Source: Semisulcospira habei
Lineage: Eukaryota > Mollusca > Gastropoda > Semisulcospiridae
DNA: 64,000 nt
Direction of reading: 5' to 3'
Assembly (NCBI GenBank): GCA_036245525.1
Contig: BTPG01000004.1
Span: 17,302,131-17,366,130, forward strand
The notes below the pieces were generated by a model. It made no database searches. It saw nothing but the letters and a program-made list of their open reading frames with translations, and was not told the origin of the DNA. This document shows positions 10,929-21,280 of this stretch, in pieces. The translations under genes were made by a program, and so were the position numbers. The first letter of the stretch is position 1, and each line of letters opens with the position of its first letter.

Positions 10929-11004
<76 letters not shown>
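10929..11004 (+). repeat. (TC)n microsatellite after LINE piece 4
   Basis: Pure TC run closing the LINE/TC array. Confidence 0.97.
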
Positions 11005-11008
<4 letters not shown>

Positions 11009-12391
11009 TGGGAATGGTAGTTCAATGGTCGATCTGTCTCCTGAATTGTAACGTAGTCCTCAGATGATAACTCCAAAATGTTGGTATTCGTAGCTCGGGC
11101 ACAATGAGTTAAATCTGAAGAAATGGTGATAGGCAATTTGAAGGATAGAGTTGCTAGCTCACAGATCTTTCGCGGATTGGGGGGGGGGGGGGGGGAGGGG
11201 GGTATTTCGGGTAAGCGTAGGACTTATTTAAAATTTAAACAAAGAAAGACTCCTTGGTCTAAAAACAAAGAAAGAAACATGATTAGAAAGGACAAGTACA
11301 ACAATTTATTAATCTTTATTAATTTGTATCTTGGTTGGTTGGATGGTTGGTTGGTTGGTTGGTTGGTTGATTGGTTGATTGGTTGATTGGTCTAATGAAT
11401 TTTTACACTCTTGATAGTCATCGTTTTGGTCTGGATTTCGTTGGACTTAAAAGTTATCAAAATCATCATTTAGCACTTATATTTCACACGGCAGCAGTCT
11501 CCAGCCATGCAGCTTGATCGGTGTGACGCGCTGATTACGTCACGGGAACCTCCTCGCCCGCGGGTGACGCCTGCCACTAATTGGCTAGACCCATAATCCC
11601 TTTAGCCACTTCCGCCCTTAGTGGAAACAGCCTTCCAAACACTCTCACCATGAGTATTTCGTACGAGTAGAGGCCGGGATCATGTCGGTATGTCAGTCCT
11701 GCACTGTTTAGTCCCGTCATGACCAGCACGCATTCTGATACAAGAAAAAAAACCGCGGGAAGCACGGTGTGTCAGTTCTGTTCACGTGAGCAGCGAAAGT
11801 CACATAGCTGCAATAAGCATAGATCCTGGTCAACAACAACATGACACGGAAGTATTTAACAAGCTGCACTGATTGTAGATTCATTTAGGTCTGTGCTTTA
11901 CACACCGGGCAGGAAGGGGATCATCTGGTGTTCAGCCTACTATGCCGCTGGAATCCGTAAGGTCCAAACTCGCAGACCAGCACACCCACGATCGTTTGTG
12001 TGCGGAACAAACCAACCAGAAACGAAAAGAGTGGCAGTTTTCCTGACGTTCGCTTCACAATCGTCTGCCGGAGCGGCAAATCAGTGAAAGCCGTCGCGAA
12101 AAATGGATTGATGTGATTGCTGAAGGGTATTGCAAAATCAGCTTGCTCCTGTCCAGGCGTCAAGCTAAACAGGCACTACCCTGCTGGAGCAGTCAAGGGA
12201 GGTCCACCGCCTACAGTTTGCTGTGGAGTGCAAAAGTCATATCTGTAAGTCAGCCCAGGCGGTGTAACGTAAAGAAGTGAAGGGCACTTCCTTGAGTTTT
12301 CCTACTCTGCTCGTATAATGTGCATGTACGAGCTAAAACGGGATGACTCCTCAGTCAGCAGACAGATGCGAGTGCTAGTGACCATTACCAA
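11005..12391. other. No recognisable gene; simple repeats and one family F arm
   Basis: Contains a G homopolymer near 11180-11200, a (TTGG)n run at 11333-11391, and a single family F arm with GTAAGGTCCAAA and AGACCAGCACACCC at 11957-11990. Around 12140-12185 a weak inverted pair (GCTCCTGTCCAGG... / ...CTGGAGC) resembles a badly decayed hairpin. No supported coding sequence. Confidence 0.55.
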
Positions 12392-12456
12392 CAAGAGGCA
12401 CAGAGTTGAATAAGCCCCTGCGACTGCAGGGGCTTACGTGAATCTGTGTCTCTTGC
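12392..12456. repeat. Hairpin element family D, copy
   Basis: Left arm CAAGAGGCACAGAG, centre AAGCCCCTGCGACTGCAGGG, right arm AATCTGTGTCTCTTGCAG. The inner stem is intact and the middle stem mismatched. Confidence 0.8.
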
Positions 12457-12728
12457 AGATTCAGTTCAGAGCCGCCGACCTTCCTCCACTGTTATATGTA
12501 TTACCATTTGTCGAAAGGTGGAAGTGATTTTTAGCAAGGCGGGCACCTGGTTTGCTAGCGATATATCAGCCCGGGATACTTTGGGAGCTGCACTCGAGTG
12601 TAAGAAGATCGGCGATGACGCGTGTTGATGAGTCAAATGAGGCGTGAAAACCCGGTGAGCCGTGTCGAAAAGTAAAGACATACAGATGATGAGACGGCCA
12701 ATGTGTAAGCCTGCCTCCTTCCCCGTGA

Positions 12729-12822
12729 TGGTTTATCTCACTCGAGACGTGCCGCATCTGGATACGCGGCAAAAAGCCGACAAAAAGCCGCGTATTCGAA
12801 TGCGGCACGCTTCGAATAAATT
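12729..12822. repeat. Hairpin element family E, copy 2
   Basis: TCACTCGAGACGTGCCGCAT pairs with the complement near 12805-12822. The centre carries a duplicated AAAAAGCCG segment. The TTAA ends are lost. Confidence 0.75.
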
Positions 12823-13039
12823 CTTAGCGAAGTTTCGTTTGCAACGAACGACTACCGACAACGAAGGAGAGCAAAGTCACGGTGTATAACTCTTATTATT
12901 CTGATACACCCATAGCTTGAAATAAATTTGACTGGTAGTTCAAGGGTGGTGCCAGAACAGCTTGGCGCCTCAGGCGCCAAGCTATTCTGGCACCATCCTT
13001 GAATTATAACAGTTGATCTTATCTTCTAATCTGTAATGT

Positions 13040-13477
13040 GTTCTCCTATATGGAGCAGAGACATGGAGATTGACAAAAACCACAGTCAACAGAGTACAGA
13101 CCTTCATGAACAGTTGCCTTAGAAGAATTTTGAAAATCCACTGGCCAGAGAAGATCAGCAACGTCAGACTCTGGGAGAGAACAGAGCAGATAACAGCAGA
13201 GAATGAAATTGGGCGAAGAAGATGGGGATGGATCGGTCACAGTCTGAGAAAGCCAGCTTCCAGTATCACTAGGCAGGCATTGTCATGGAACCCCCAGGGA
13301 AAGAGGAAAAGAGGTAGGCCGAGAAACTCCTGGCGTCGAGACCTCCAAGCAGACATCAAGAGACTGGGAACCACCTGGAGTAGAATCGAAGGAGAAGCAC
13401 AGGACAGGAGTTGCTGGAGGTCTCTCGTCGACGGCCTATACCCGGGTAGGGGTGACAGGCGTAAGTAAGTAAGTAAG
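13040..13477 (+). mobile_element. RTE-clade LINE, 5'-truncated, 13-bp TSD
   Basis: A 3' fragment of the element at 24114-27408. It ends GGCGTAAGTAAGTAAGTAA, the (GTAA)n tail typical of RTE elements. The 13-base sequence TAATCTGTAATGT occurs at 13027-13039 and again at 13478-13490, a clear target-site duplication from target-primed insertion. As far as I can compare by eye it is essentially identical to the corresponding part of the longer copy. Confidence 0.9.
13041..13468 (+). pseudogene. RTE ORF C-terminal fragment
   Basis: From residue MTKTTVNRVQ (13070) to the TAA at 13466, the 132-residue translation is identical to the C-terminus of the RTE at 24123. It holds the RTE tail signatures [26 protein letters not shown] and LDGLYPGRGD-like ending. 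No promoter, endonuclease or RT core is present. Confidence 0.85.
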
Positions 13478-13549
13478 TAATCTGTAATGTAACCTTCATA
13501 GGACAATAAGCAAATTTGACAAAATCAGCCTCAGGATGTAATGGTTTAA

Positions 13550-13996
13550 TTAGTTTGTAACTAGAGCATAGACAACGGTCCGAACGTCTCCTGGAGGTAT
13601 AGATCAAGGCCTCTTGTAGATGTTTAGTGTTGTCTATGCTCATTGTACAAGCTGGTTGTCAATCAAAATTTCGCTCTCGTTCGTCGTCGGTAGTCGATCC
13701 GGCGTTTCAAACGAAACTTCACTAAGGAAGGTTACAGTTATAGCACTGTCAGGGGAGAGAAGTATGCATGATCGACCAGTGATCATAGATCTACTGTGGC
13801 CAAAGCACACAAAAAAACAAACAAACAAACTTCACTAATTTATTATAGACTCTTCAACCCGCGACAGGGTCTTCGATTCAAACAAGTAGTGACGCCATTC
13901 CTTTCTCCTCCTGCTCCGCGTTGCGCACGTATTGAAAACCATAGATGCCGTGCAGAAGTCCGCTCTCAGTCTGTCGATAAATTGTGGTCATCTTGG
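13550..13996. other. No recognisable feature
   Basis: Short open frames only. An AAAC repeat lies near 13810-13830. Confidence 0.5.
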
Positions 13997-14246
13997 AGAC
14001 GGGTGTATAAATATGATGTCCACAAGGCCGGGTGACATAAACAGACAAGTGTATTGACAAACAGAATAAATATTTCTTTAAAAATCCTTTACATTCGTCA
14101 GCACAAGACTGGACTAGGGGTAGACGGGTGTATAAATATGATGTCCACAAGGCCGGGTGATATAAACAGACAAGTGTATTGACAAACATAATACATATTT
14201 CTTTAAAAATCCTTTACATTCGTCAGCACAAGACTGGACTAGGGGT
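13997..14246 (+). repeat. 125-bp tandem duplication
   Basis: The unit starting AGACGGGTGTATAAATATG and ending GACTGGACTAGGGGT occurs twice head to tail with period 125 and very few differences (GACATAAAC/GATATAAAC; CAGAATAAAT/CATAATACAT). No coding content. Confidence 0.95.
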
Positions 14247-14799
14247 TTGTTTACTTTACTTTACTTTTCTTTTCTTTCTCTTCTTTTTTTTTTCTTTCTT
14301 TTCTTTCCTTTTCTGTTCTTTGCTTTTCTTTATTATTATTTTTTTTTGTTGCTTTTCTTGTCTTTCTTTTGCTTTCGTTTGGTTTGGGGGATGGGGGGTG
14401 TTCCTTTATTTTATTTTTTTTGTTTTGTTTTGGATTTTTTAAGTATGCAGTATGCCGAGTACTTGCTGAACCAACGAAAATTACGCATTCTAGATCTGAC
14501 AAAAATGAAATATATACTTTTTACGCCGCGAATCAAATTCTTACTGACACGTGTTTCTATAGAGTTCCCAAAGACTGCTTGGTTTCCGCATCCCCACCCA
14601 CACCGGCCTATGGTTATTGTAGCGCCACCACGCTGCTACCAATAAACCTATCCAAAGTCCCCTTGCTTTTCAGTTTTTCAGTGACATCTGCAGCATCCGG
14701 TGACAGATTGTAGGCTATGAATGTTTTCCACGCACCATCGCCATTTTACGTCCAATTACCCCAATTTCTACCTAAAAACATGGAAGCTCCATGGGTTAG
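14247..14799 (+). other. T-rich low complexity then unassigned sequence
   Basis: 14255-14445 is a T-rich polypyrimidine stretch with TTTCT and TTTTG units. The rest has no recognisable feature. Confidence 0.6.
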
Positions 14800-14863
14800 C
14801 AAGAGGCATAGATCTTCATGAGCCCCTGCCGCCGCAGGGGCTCATGAAGATCTACGTCTCTTG
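14800..14863. repeat. Hairpin element family D, copy
   Basis: Family D consensus: GCAAGAGGCATAGATCCTCA, TGAGCCCCYGC, then the complement, about 31 bp per arm. This copy is near-perfect, with one inner GCC/GCC centre (CCCCTGCCGCCGCAGGGG). Confidence 0.92.
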
Positions 14864-15212
14864 GAGATGAATGGCGCTCGTTGCAGAAGTCGACAAGAAA
14901 GCGATGAAGCCAACCAAGTGTCGATTCCGGACACATGCGCCGAAAAAAATAGACCTCGCCGGCCGCCGAGTGATTATTTGCTAAGAAAACACACCTGATC
15001 GGTAGTGTAGTGACTACCTCATTAACTGCATTTTGCACGTGCAACACGATATGAAAAATGTGCGCTTGACACTGGACTCAGTCACGCATTGACTCTCCCC
15101 CACCCCCAACCCCCGCGCCATTTGTGATTGCCGCCATAGAGAAAGAAAGGTCACAGGTATAAATCAACCAGACCCTTGTCAGTAAGAGACATATAAATAT
15201 ACTGAAGAGCAA

Positions 15213-15268
15213 AGGAAATGCGACATTTTTGGAATCCAAAAATGTCGCATTTCTTTTGCTCGTCAGTA
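15213..15268. repeat. Isolated perfect hairpin, unassigned family
   Basis: GAGCAAAGGAAATGCGACAT followed by TTTTGGA pairs with TCCAAAAATGTCGCATTTC and TTTTGCTC with about one mismatch, giving arms of about 27 bp and almost no loop. I see no second copy in the window. Confidence 0.8.
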
Positions 15269-15565
15269 TGGCATTCTCGCGAGCCTCTGCTTCTGCATGG
15301 ACGCTTGTAAATCTATGCCCCTGGTGAATGGAAGTTGCTGCATGAAAACTGCCGCCTGATGAAAGCTCGGCTCCTCCTCCCGAAGAGGAAACACATATAT
15401 AAATCAATGATTCTAATCTGCAGTTGATCCTTTCAGTCGAAACAGAAAATTTAACAGTATGTCGAGGTGTTTTCATGTAAAATCGAAACCTGACATTTCA
15501 GTGGCGCGAAGTCATGTTTAAATGCGGTGACAAAATCTTCGGCTTTATAAAGGAAGTCAATTTGT

Positions 15566-15645
15566 TTAACTCATTCGAGACGTGCCGCATCCGGATACGC
15601 GGCTAAAGCCGCGTATCCGGATGTGGCACGTCTCGAATGAGTTAA
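15566..15645. repeat. Hairpin element family E, copy 3 (complete)
   Basis: The best family E copy: TTAA, CTCATTCGAGACGTGCCGC, ATCCGGATACGCGGC, a TAAA centre, the complement, and TTAA. Arms are about 35 bp with one mismatch (ATGCGGC/ATGTGGC). The TTAA at both ends with CTC/GAG termini fits TTAA-targeted non-autonomous elements. Confidence 0.95.
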
Positions 15646-15819
15646 CAAGGTTTGCGTTTCTGTGGACTGTATAAATCTGTTTTATTTATTTCAAAAAGTC
15701 TGTGGACTAGTACAAATGACCTGTCAGTGCGACTCAGTTTCAGCGGAGATTACTTTCAAACTGTATTTACATCATGTTTCAATACCTTTCTCTTAATCTG
15801 GCTGGCCAGACTTTTACCA

Positions 15820-15881
15820 TTCTCGCCGTGAGATGGCTTTAGTCGCCTGCTCGGCATTAAACCCCAATAACTAACTAACTT
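15820..15881 (+). repeat. SINE 3' tail fragment
   Basis: CGCCGTGAGATGGCTTTAGT, a CTCGGCATTAAACCCC segment and an AACTAACTAACT end match 54160-54223. The (AACT)n end is the tail. Confidence 0.65.
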
Positions 15882-16086
15882 ATACTTTGCCGGATTTGTT
15901 GCGCCATCTTATGACGAAATCTGGACTCAGTCGAACTTGTCGTTCAATACGAAATGTTCATTAGTATCTGCTTGTCGAGAAAACCTCGGAACACATCATT
16001 TTTTTTTCTGACCTAAATAGTTAATATTTGTTTCCTTTCCGGCTCTCGGCCAACACAAATTTGTTTAGTTACGATCAGCGGCGAGG

Positions 16087-16110
16087 GCGAATCGAGGGAG
16101 ACGACCAGTG
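16087..16110 (+). repeat. Half of hairpin H
   Basis: GCGAATCGAGGGAGACGACC is one arm of the palindrome at 29636-29691 with one base changed. No second arm is nearby. Confidence 0.55.
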
Positions 16111-16257
16111 TTTGTTTTGACAAAAGCGCCCATCTTGCGACGATCACTCTAGCAGTTTTGGACGCCACAACAACAACAACAAAAAAGTGGCAGCGCGCGG
16201 CAAGACGCCCGTCTACATTTCCCTGTAACGGAAATACCGCTAATCCCTTTTAATTCA

Positions 16258-16580
16258 CTCATTACCAAGGCGCAGTGAACGGCACCCAGCTACCAGAGGT
16301 ACAGAACCTCAAGAGCCCCCGCACACAGAGTGAACTTCACCCATTACTGCAAGAGGCATAGAGCCTCATGAGCCCCCCTCCATCCTTCCCGCCCGCAGAA
16401 GCGGAATAACCCTCATCCAACTGCAAAAGGGATAGAACTCATGAGCCACTCTCTCCTTTCACCCCCTCCCCTCCCCACCGAACTCCATTAAAAAAAAAAA
16501 GAAAATCTCACCCAACAACAAGAGGTATAGATCCTCATGAGCCCCCACAGATGCGAGGACCTATGCCGCTTGCTGTCTTC
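16258..16580 (+). repeat. Cluster of four family D left arms
   Basis: Left arms without a matching right arm occur at about 16296 (AGAGGTACAGAACCTCAAG), 16342 (GCAAGAGGCATAGAGCCTCA) and 16420 (AAAAGGGATAGAACTCATGA). A decayed full copy lies at 16517-16576, where the right arm GAGGACCTATGCCGCTTGC survives. Spacing is irregular. Confidence 0.6.
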
Positions 16581-16697
16581 ATTCATATTTAGTGTTCCTC
16601 ACTCAAAACTGCTATCAGTCTTTTATGATCTGCTATGGTGTCAGAGATACGATTCTTGGGGACACTGGCAGTAGTGGGGTTAGGTGCCCGTTGCTGT

Positions 16698-16889
16698 TTA
16701 ACTCCTTCTACCCCAACACCGAAATCCCCAAATTTTGCCGTTGTTCTCTGAAGACTGCACTCTAGTGCAGGACATAGATCGACCATGATAGTTCAAGGGT
16801 GATGCCAGAATAGCTTGGCGCCCATCACCCTTGAACTATCATGGTCGATCCTTATCTTGCTGCGGTGTGTCTGGGGTAGAAAGAGTTAA
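16698..16889. repeat. Hairpin element family C, subtype III
   Basis: TTAA-bounded, 192 bp. Left flank CTCCTTCTACCCCAACACCG and right flank GTGTCTGGGGTAGAAAGAG, so termini are complementary (CTTCTACCCC/GGGGTAGAA). The core is shortened: the left arm reaches TTGGCGCCC and passes directly to CATCACCCTTGAACTATC, so the inner right arm is deleted. Confidence 0.85.
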
Positions 16890-16955
16890 ACACCATGGTA
16901 AATAAACACCTGATGCCCACCTCTTAACGAGTAGCACGGACGACGGTGGAGGTTC

Positions 16956-17166
16956 TTAACCCCTTCATTGCCACAGGACGCAGACCGTGTTTTTGAAATC
17001 AATAAACATTCAAAGTCGACGATCCGCAGCCGTCAAGGCTCTCGGATGCAACTTGGTTTCAGCGAGGGGTGTAGATCCTCGTGAGCCCCCGTCACTGCGG
17101 GGGCTCAAGAGGATCTATACCTCTTGCAGTCGGGCGGTGTTAAATATTACTCGTCAGTGAAAGGGT
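16956..17166. repeat. Hairpin element family D, long copy
   Basis: Starts TTAA-CCCCTTCATTGCC; the core is at 17062-17129 (GAGGGGTGTAGATCCTCGTG / CTCAAGAGGATCTATACCTC); ends near CAGTGAAAGGGTTAC. Outer CCCCTTC.TGCC / AAAGGG termini pair, as in the copy at 48140-48324. Confidence 0.8.
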
Positions 17167-17309
17167 TACTGTTTACGCCTTTGCAAGTGGGCTTCAACTG
17201 TTCAGTCTCAAGTCGCATTATTAAAGACCCCGCAATACCCTTGGTGAGACAAACTGACGGTTTTCTCTGCGGAAGATATGAAAGGAGTTTCTTGTTTCCA
17301 TGCCCCTTT

Positions 17310-17530
17310 TATTGCCCCTTCCCTACCAAGGAAAACTACACACGACCCAACTGCAAGAGGCATAGATCCTCATGAGCCCCCGCAATTGCGGGGGCTCATG
17401 AGGACCTATGCCTCTTGCTGACACCAATGTGAGTCTATGTTCTTTGGACGCCCGGGGTTCACCGTCGTTGAATTAAACACAGATTTAAGAACTGAAGACA
17501 GTCTGCGGGCAACGAAAGGGAAGGGATTAA
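17310..17530. repeat. Hairpin element family D, long copy
   Basis: Core at 17352-17419 is a perfect GCCCCCGCAATTGCGGGGGC centre with full arms. Left flank has GCCCCTTCCCTACCAAG and right flank GAAAGGGAAGGGATTAAAG, which pair weakly. Boundaries are approximate. Confidence 0.8.
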
Positions 17531-17780
17531 AGCCGTGTACATCTATGCTGAAGCCAGAAAATAGGGACTGAAAATGCATATGTTGATTCAGTGCCAGATC
17601 TGAAAACTGAAACTGGATAGAAAACAATTACGGAAACCGTGGCAGGTGCGCTGTATTTTTTTATGCCAACATTGGTTAATTTAGTAATTTGGATACAGGA
17701 TAGAGGCGGTGCTTATTTCGTAGACATATGATGATAATGAAACAATAATAATGAAAACATCCACAACAACAACAACAACA

Positions 17781-17813
<33 letters not shown>
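17781..17813 (+). repeat. (ATT)n microsatellite at the gap edge
   Basis: ATT units run into the run of N. Confidence 0.9.
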
Positions 17814-18281
17814 NNNNNNNNNNNNNNNNNNNNNNNNNNNNNNNNNNNNNNNNNNNNNNNNNNNNNNNNNNNNNNNNNNNNNNNNNNNNNNNNNNNNNNN
17901 NNNNNNNNNNNNNNNNNNNNNNNNNNNNNNNNNNNNNNNNNNNNNNNNNNNNNNNNNNNNNNNNNNNNNNNNNNNNNNNNNNNNNNNNNNNNNNNNNNNN
18001 NNNNNNNNNNNNNNNNNNNNNNNNNNNNNNNNNNNNNNNNNNNNNNNNNNNNNNNNNNNNNNNNNNNNNNNNNNNNNNNNNNNNNNNNNNNNNNNNNNNN
18101 NNNNNNNNNNNNNNNNNNNNNNNNNNNNNNNNNNNNNNNNNNNNNNNNNNNNNNNNNNNNNNNNNNNNNNNNNNNNNNNNNNNNNNNNNNNNNNNNNNNN
18201 NNNNNNNNNNNNNNNNNNNNNNNNNNNNNNNNNNNNNNNNNNNNNNNNNNNNNNNNNNNNNNNNNNNNNNNNNNNNNNNNN
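17814..18281. other. Assembly gap (N)
   Basis: 468 unknown bases. Open frames running through it are meaningless. Confidence 0.99.
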
Positions 18282-18445
18282 CATTATAGTACTTCCAGAT
18301 AAAGATATAGACCAATGGCTTTAGTTCAAGGGTGGTGCCATAATAGCTTGGCGCCTAGAGGCGCCAAGCTATTCTGACACTACCCTTGAATTATTTTTGT
18401 CAAACTTATTTCACACACTGGTGTATTCCGAATGATAAGGGTTAA
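18282..18445. repeat. Hairpin element family C, subtype IV
   Basis: Core TTTAGTTCAAGGGTGGTGCC ... with a GGCGCCTAGAGGCGCC centre, then GTCAAACTTATTTCACAC and GAATGATAAGGGTTAA. The left flank ATTATAGTACTTCCAGATAA matches 62893 onward. The left TTAA end may lie in the gap. The Tc1 begins inside the terminal TTAA. Confidence 0.9.
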
Positions 18446-20011
18446 GGGCCACCCCACTTTTTGTGTCATTGTTTATCGTCGCAAGTACGCTAATAAAATA
18501 CAATGTGCTTTCGATCCAAATGGGTTAAAAGTTGACCTTAGACAGTCCACTGTACAGGGAACAATAGCCAACAATTCATCAATTTCTACGAACGTGTCAA
18601 ATGCACGTGAAACATCGTCAGTTTTTGTGAAAAGCTGTGCGATATAGGCAAGCGTACCAAAGGCAGGCAGGTGGAAAAACTCGGTAAAGTCGTGATGCAC
18701 GTGCTAAAGGGGTTAGTCGTGAACACTAAGCACTTCTGTTTCGCTACAAATACCGGTACAGTAGGGGCATAATTGTCACTTTCCTAACCATGCCACCACG
18801 ACGACGCCTACCGCCAGTAGATCAAGGCCGGGTGCTAGCATGGCTGCAGGATGGAATTTCCGGACGAGAAGTTGGGAGACGTCTTGGGGTGTCCCATTCA
18901 GTGATCCAGAGGCTGCTGGCACGATTCCGAGAAACTGGAAGGGCAGAACGACGACCCTGCTCAAGACGCCCGCGCTGCACCAGCAGAAGGGAGGACAGAT
19001 ACCTCTGTGTGGCGGCTCTGCGCAACCGAACTGTCACGTCAACCACTCTGCGACGTCAACTGATGCAAGCTGCAAACGTTAACGTCAGCAGAAGCACAGT
19101 CTGCCGACGTCTGCGCGAAATTGGCCTAGCTTCACGCAGAACAGCATTGAGAATACCCCTCACTCCAGCTCATCGCAGAGCCCGGGTTGCCTGGTATAGT
19201 CAACATGTGAGGTGGAACAGACTCCAGTGAACTCAGGTTCTGTTTACTGATGAGTCACGGTTCACTGTGTCCTTCAACGACGGCAGGGTGAGGGTCTAGA
19301 GACGCCAGGGCGAGCGATTCAAGGATGGATGCGTCCAAGAGGTGGATCGCTACGGAGGAGGTTCAGTCATGGTCTGGGAAGGCTTCAGCAGGGAAGGCAG
19401 GACCACCCTCCACGTCATCCGAGGCACCCTGACTGGACAGCGCTATCGGGACGAGATTGTGCAGCCCCTCATCCAGCCAGCTCTCCAACCCATAGGCTAC
19501 AATGCTGTTCTGCAGGACGACAACGCTCGACCTCATCGCGCCCGTGTGGTGGATGACTACCTTGAGCAACGGGGCATCATGAGGATGGAGTGGCCAGTTC
19601 GTTCACCTGATCAGGCTCCCATCGAGCACCTCTGGGACGTGCTGGGGCAACGTATAGTCAGCAACCACCTTCCACCCCCCACCTCAAGGCGTCCCCCAGC
19701 TGACTCATTTCCTGCATCAAGAGTGGGAAGCGATCCCACAGCATGTTCTCCGAACCCTGGTGAACTCCATGCGTCAAAGCTGCATTTAATGTTTGGCTGC
19801 AAACGGTGGACACACTCGCTACTGACTGGACCAGTCTTGTGTGACTTTTCAAATGAGGGGGGATTCTAACGTACTTCTGTTATTACAATTGCTTGATTTA
19901 CTCAAAACTTGAATGAAATTGTTACTGAATAAATTAGCAAAATACTGACTCCAAGTATTGTTACATTATTTGTGTGGTGTTGTCAGTGCGTCTGCGATAA
20001 AAAGCGGCCCT
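18445..20011 (+). mobile_element. Tc1-like DNA transposon (dead), TA target duplication
   Basis: A 1567-bp element with termini AGGGCC...CTTTTT at the left and the complement AAAAAGCGGCCCT at the right, flanked by TA (18443-18444, 20012-20013). The left terminus has an extra ACCCCA relative to the right. One transposase gene occupies the centre. Size and layout are as expected for Tc1. Confidence 0.8.
18790..19825 (+). pseudogene. Tc1 transposase (DD34E), inactivated
   Basis: The N-terminal region (first 70 codons) has paired-like helix-turn-helix sequence (GREVGRRLGVSHSVIQRL) and the RRPR hook. The catalytic domain shows LFTDESRF, QDDNARPHRA and SPDQAPIEHLWD; 34 residues separate the second Asp and the Glu, the Tc1 DD34E pattern. 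It cannot make a full enzyme: TGA at 19228 and TAG at 19297 (both likely decayed Trp codons), a frameshift near 19683, and TAA at 19787. The original end is probably the TGA at 19823. The start is the ATG at 18790, preceded by ACC. Confidence 0.9.
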
Positions 20012-20771
20012 TAAGTTTTGACCATTAGTATATTATAATTATTGCGTCCAGCGGCAATAAAGGGATTCAAGTATGCCCTGCCTGGTGGGTTAATGTGTGG
20101 CAGGTTGGTTGGTTGTCTAGTCAGCTGGTTGACTGTTTGGCTAGCTGGGTCTTGGGTGGTAGGCTGGTCGGTTCAGTGATTGATGGCTTCGTTGGAACCG
20201 ACAATGAGCTGGTGGAAAACTCAGCAAGAGTGATTATTGGTGAGTGGATTGATTGGTAGGCTGTACAGTAGCACCAGAAGCAGCATTAATGGTTGGTTGT
20301 CTGGTTCCGCAGCGCTAGCTGGATGGTTGGTTGGTTGATTGCTTGATTAAATAATTAACTGGCTATTTGCCAGGGTTTGTTATGGATTTACACTCCACAA
20401 CGCAGTCAGGTAGTGATTTTTTTTACATCCTTAACACACTGTTCTTTCTAAGCCGGAGGGCCGGGAGGGACTAGAATACTGAGTAGCAACTGAACTACCA
20501 ATATCTACCAAACACAAGAAACCCCTTTTCCCCACACCCTCCCCCACCCACCTCCGGACTGATCACTGAGAGCGGCTTACTTTACACTCTCAGAAGGAGC
20601 AAGTCGCCCAGACAGGTTTACATTACTGACTGCGACAGGACGTGCCATCAAGTTATGCCTGCCGCGTCAGTTTTCACCAAGCAAAAATGGCCCTGCCCCG
20701 CTCAGTCGTAGACGATGACCTGGGTGACTCCCTCAGTCTAAGACTAAATTATAAATGTGTCCGAGCTCTAC
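20012..20771. other. No gene; degenerate (TTGG)n region
   Basis: 20100-20345 is a diverged array of GGTTG units with TGATTG and CTGG variants. The rest shows nothing recognisable. Confidence 0.6.
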
Positions 20772-20838
20772 CAGCAAAAGACATGTTCTCATGAGCCCTT
20801 GCGGAAGCAGGTGCTCATGAAAAACTATGTCTTTTGCA
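20772..20838. repeat. Hairpin element family D, copy
   Basis: GCAAAAGACATGTTCTCATG / CATGAAAAACTATGTCTTTT. A diverged but pairing copy, with compensated change AAAAGAC/GTCTTTT. Confidence 0.8.
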
Positions 20839-21206
20839 CGTTTCGGCATCTGAGTGGAAGTGCCGGCCCTTTCAAGTTGATGCTGGGTTGTGCTGTTTTC
20901 AAGTACGGAGGATTAAACTCAGTGCTTGATTATTGCCAAGAATGCTCTTAGTGTTGATCATGACCACGTGTACCCCCAGCCAAAGTAGATCCAAGGGTAA
21001 TTAGAAGCTGTATAATATCCAAAACTTCTCTGGTAGGCCTACGCGCGCCTGCACTCGCTGTGTCAGGGAGGGAAGGCACTTTAATATGTCAGGGGGAATT
21101 ACTCGCATTGTTTATCGCGCCTCGGTTTCGATTTGGTCGTCTACTAAACTCGAAAAACACAAAAAAAAACTTCCTCAAATTAAGCCGGTTTTATTATGGC
21201 AAAGAT

Positions 21207-21280
21207 CTGCCAACGAGAGAAACAGATTCTTATGAGCCCCATACAGCTTCATGGGCTCATAAGAATCTATGCCTCCTGCA
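21207..21280. repeat. Hairpin element family D, copy
   Basis: AACGAGAGAAACAGATTCTT with ATGAGCCCCA on the left and GGGCTCATAAGAATC, then TATGCCTCCTGC, on the right. The inner stem is paired (AGATTCTTATGAGCCC / GGGCTCATAAGAATCT). Confidence 0.8.

Larger units (their letters stand above)
12894..13549. repeat. Hairpin element family C subtype IV, split by an RTE insertion
   Basis: Left flank CTGATACACCCATAGCTTGA, a core hairpin at 12935-13007, then AATCTGTAATGT. An RTE fragment interrupts at 13040-13477, after which the flank resumes: CCTTCATAGGACA, AATCAGCCTCAGGATGTAAT and TTTAA. The uninterrupted paralogue at 63188-63359 has the same flank order, so it shows the site before the RTE insertion. 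Confidence 0.85.

Noticed and set aside
17676..18315. Long open frames spanning the gap
   Set aside because: They consist almost entirely of unknown residues.
19228..19299. Readthrough or recoded stops in the Tc1 transposase
   Set aside because: Two more lesions follow (frameshift and TAA), so simple decay explains all four.
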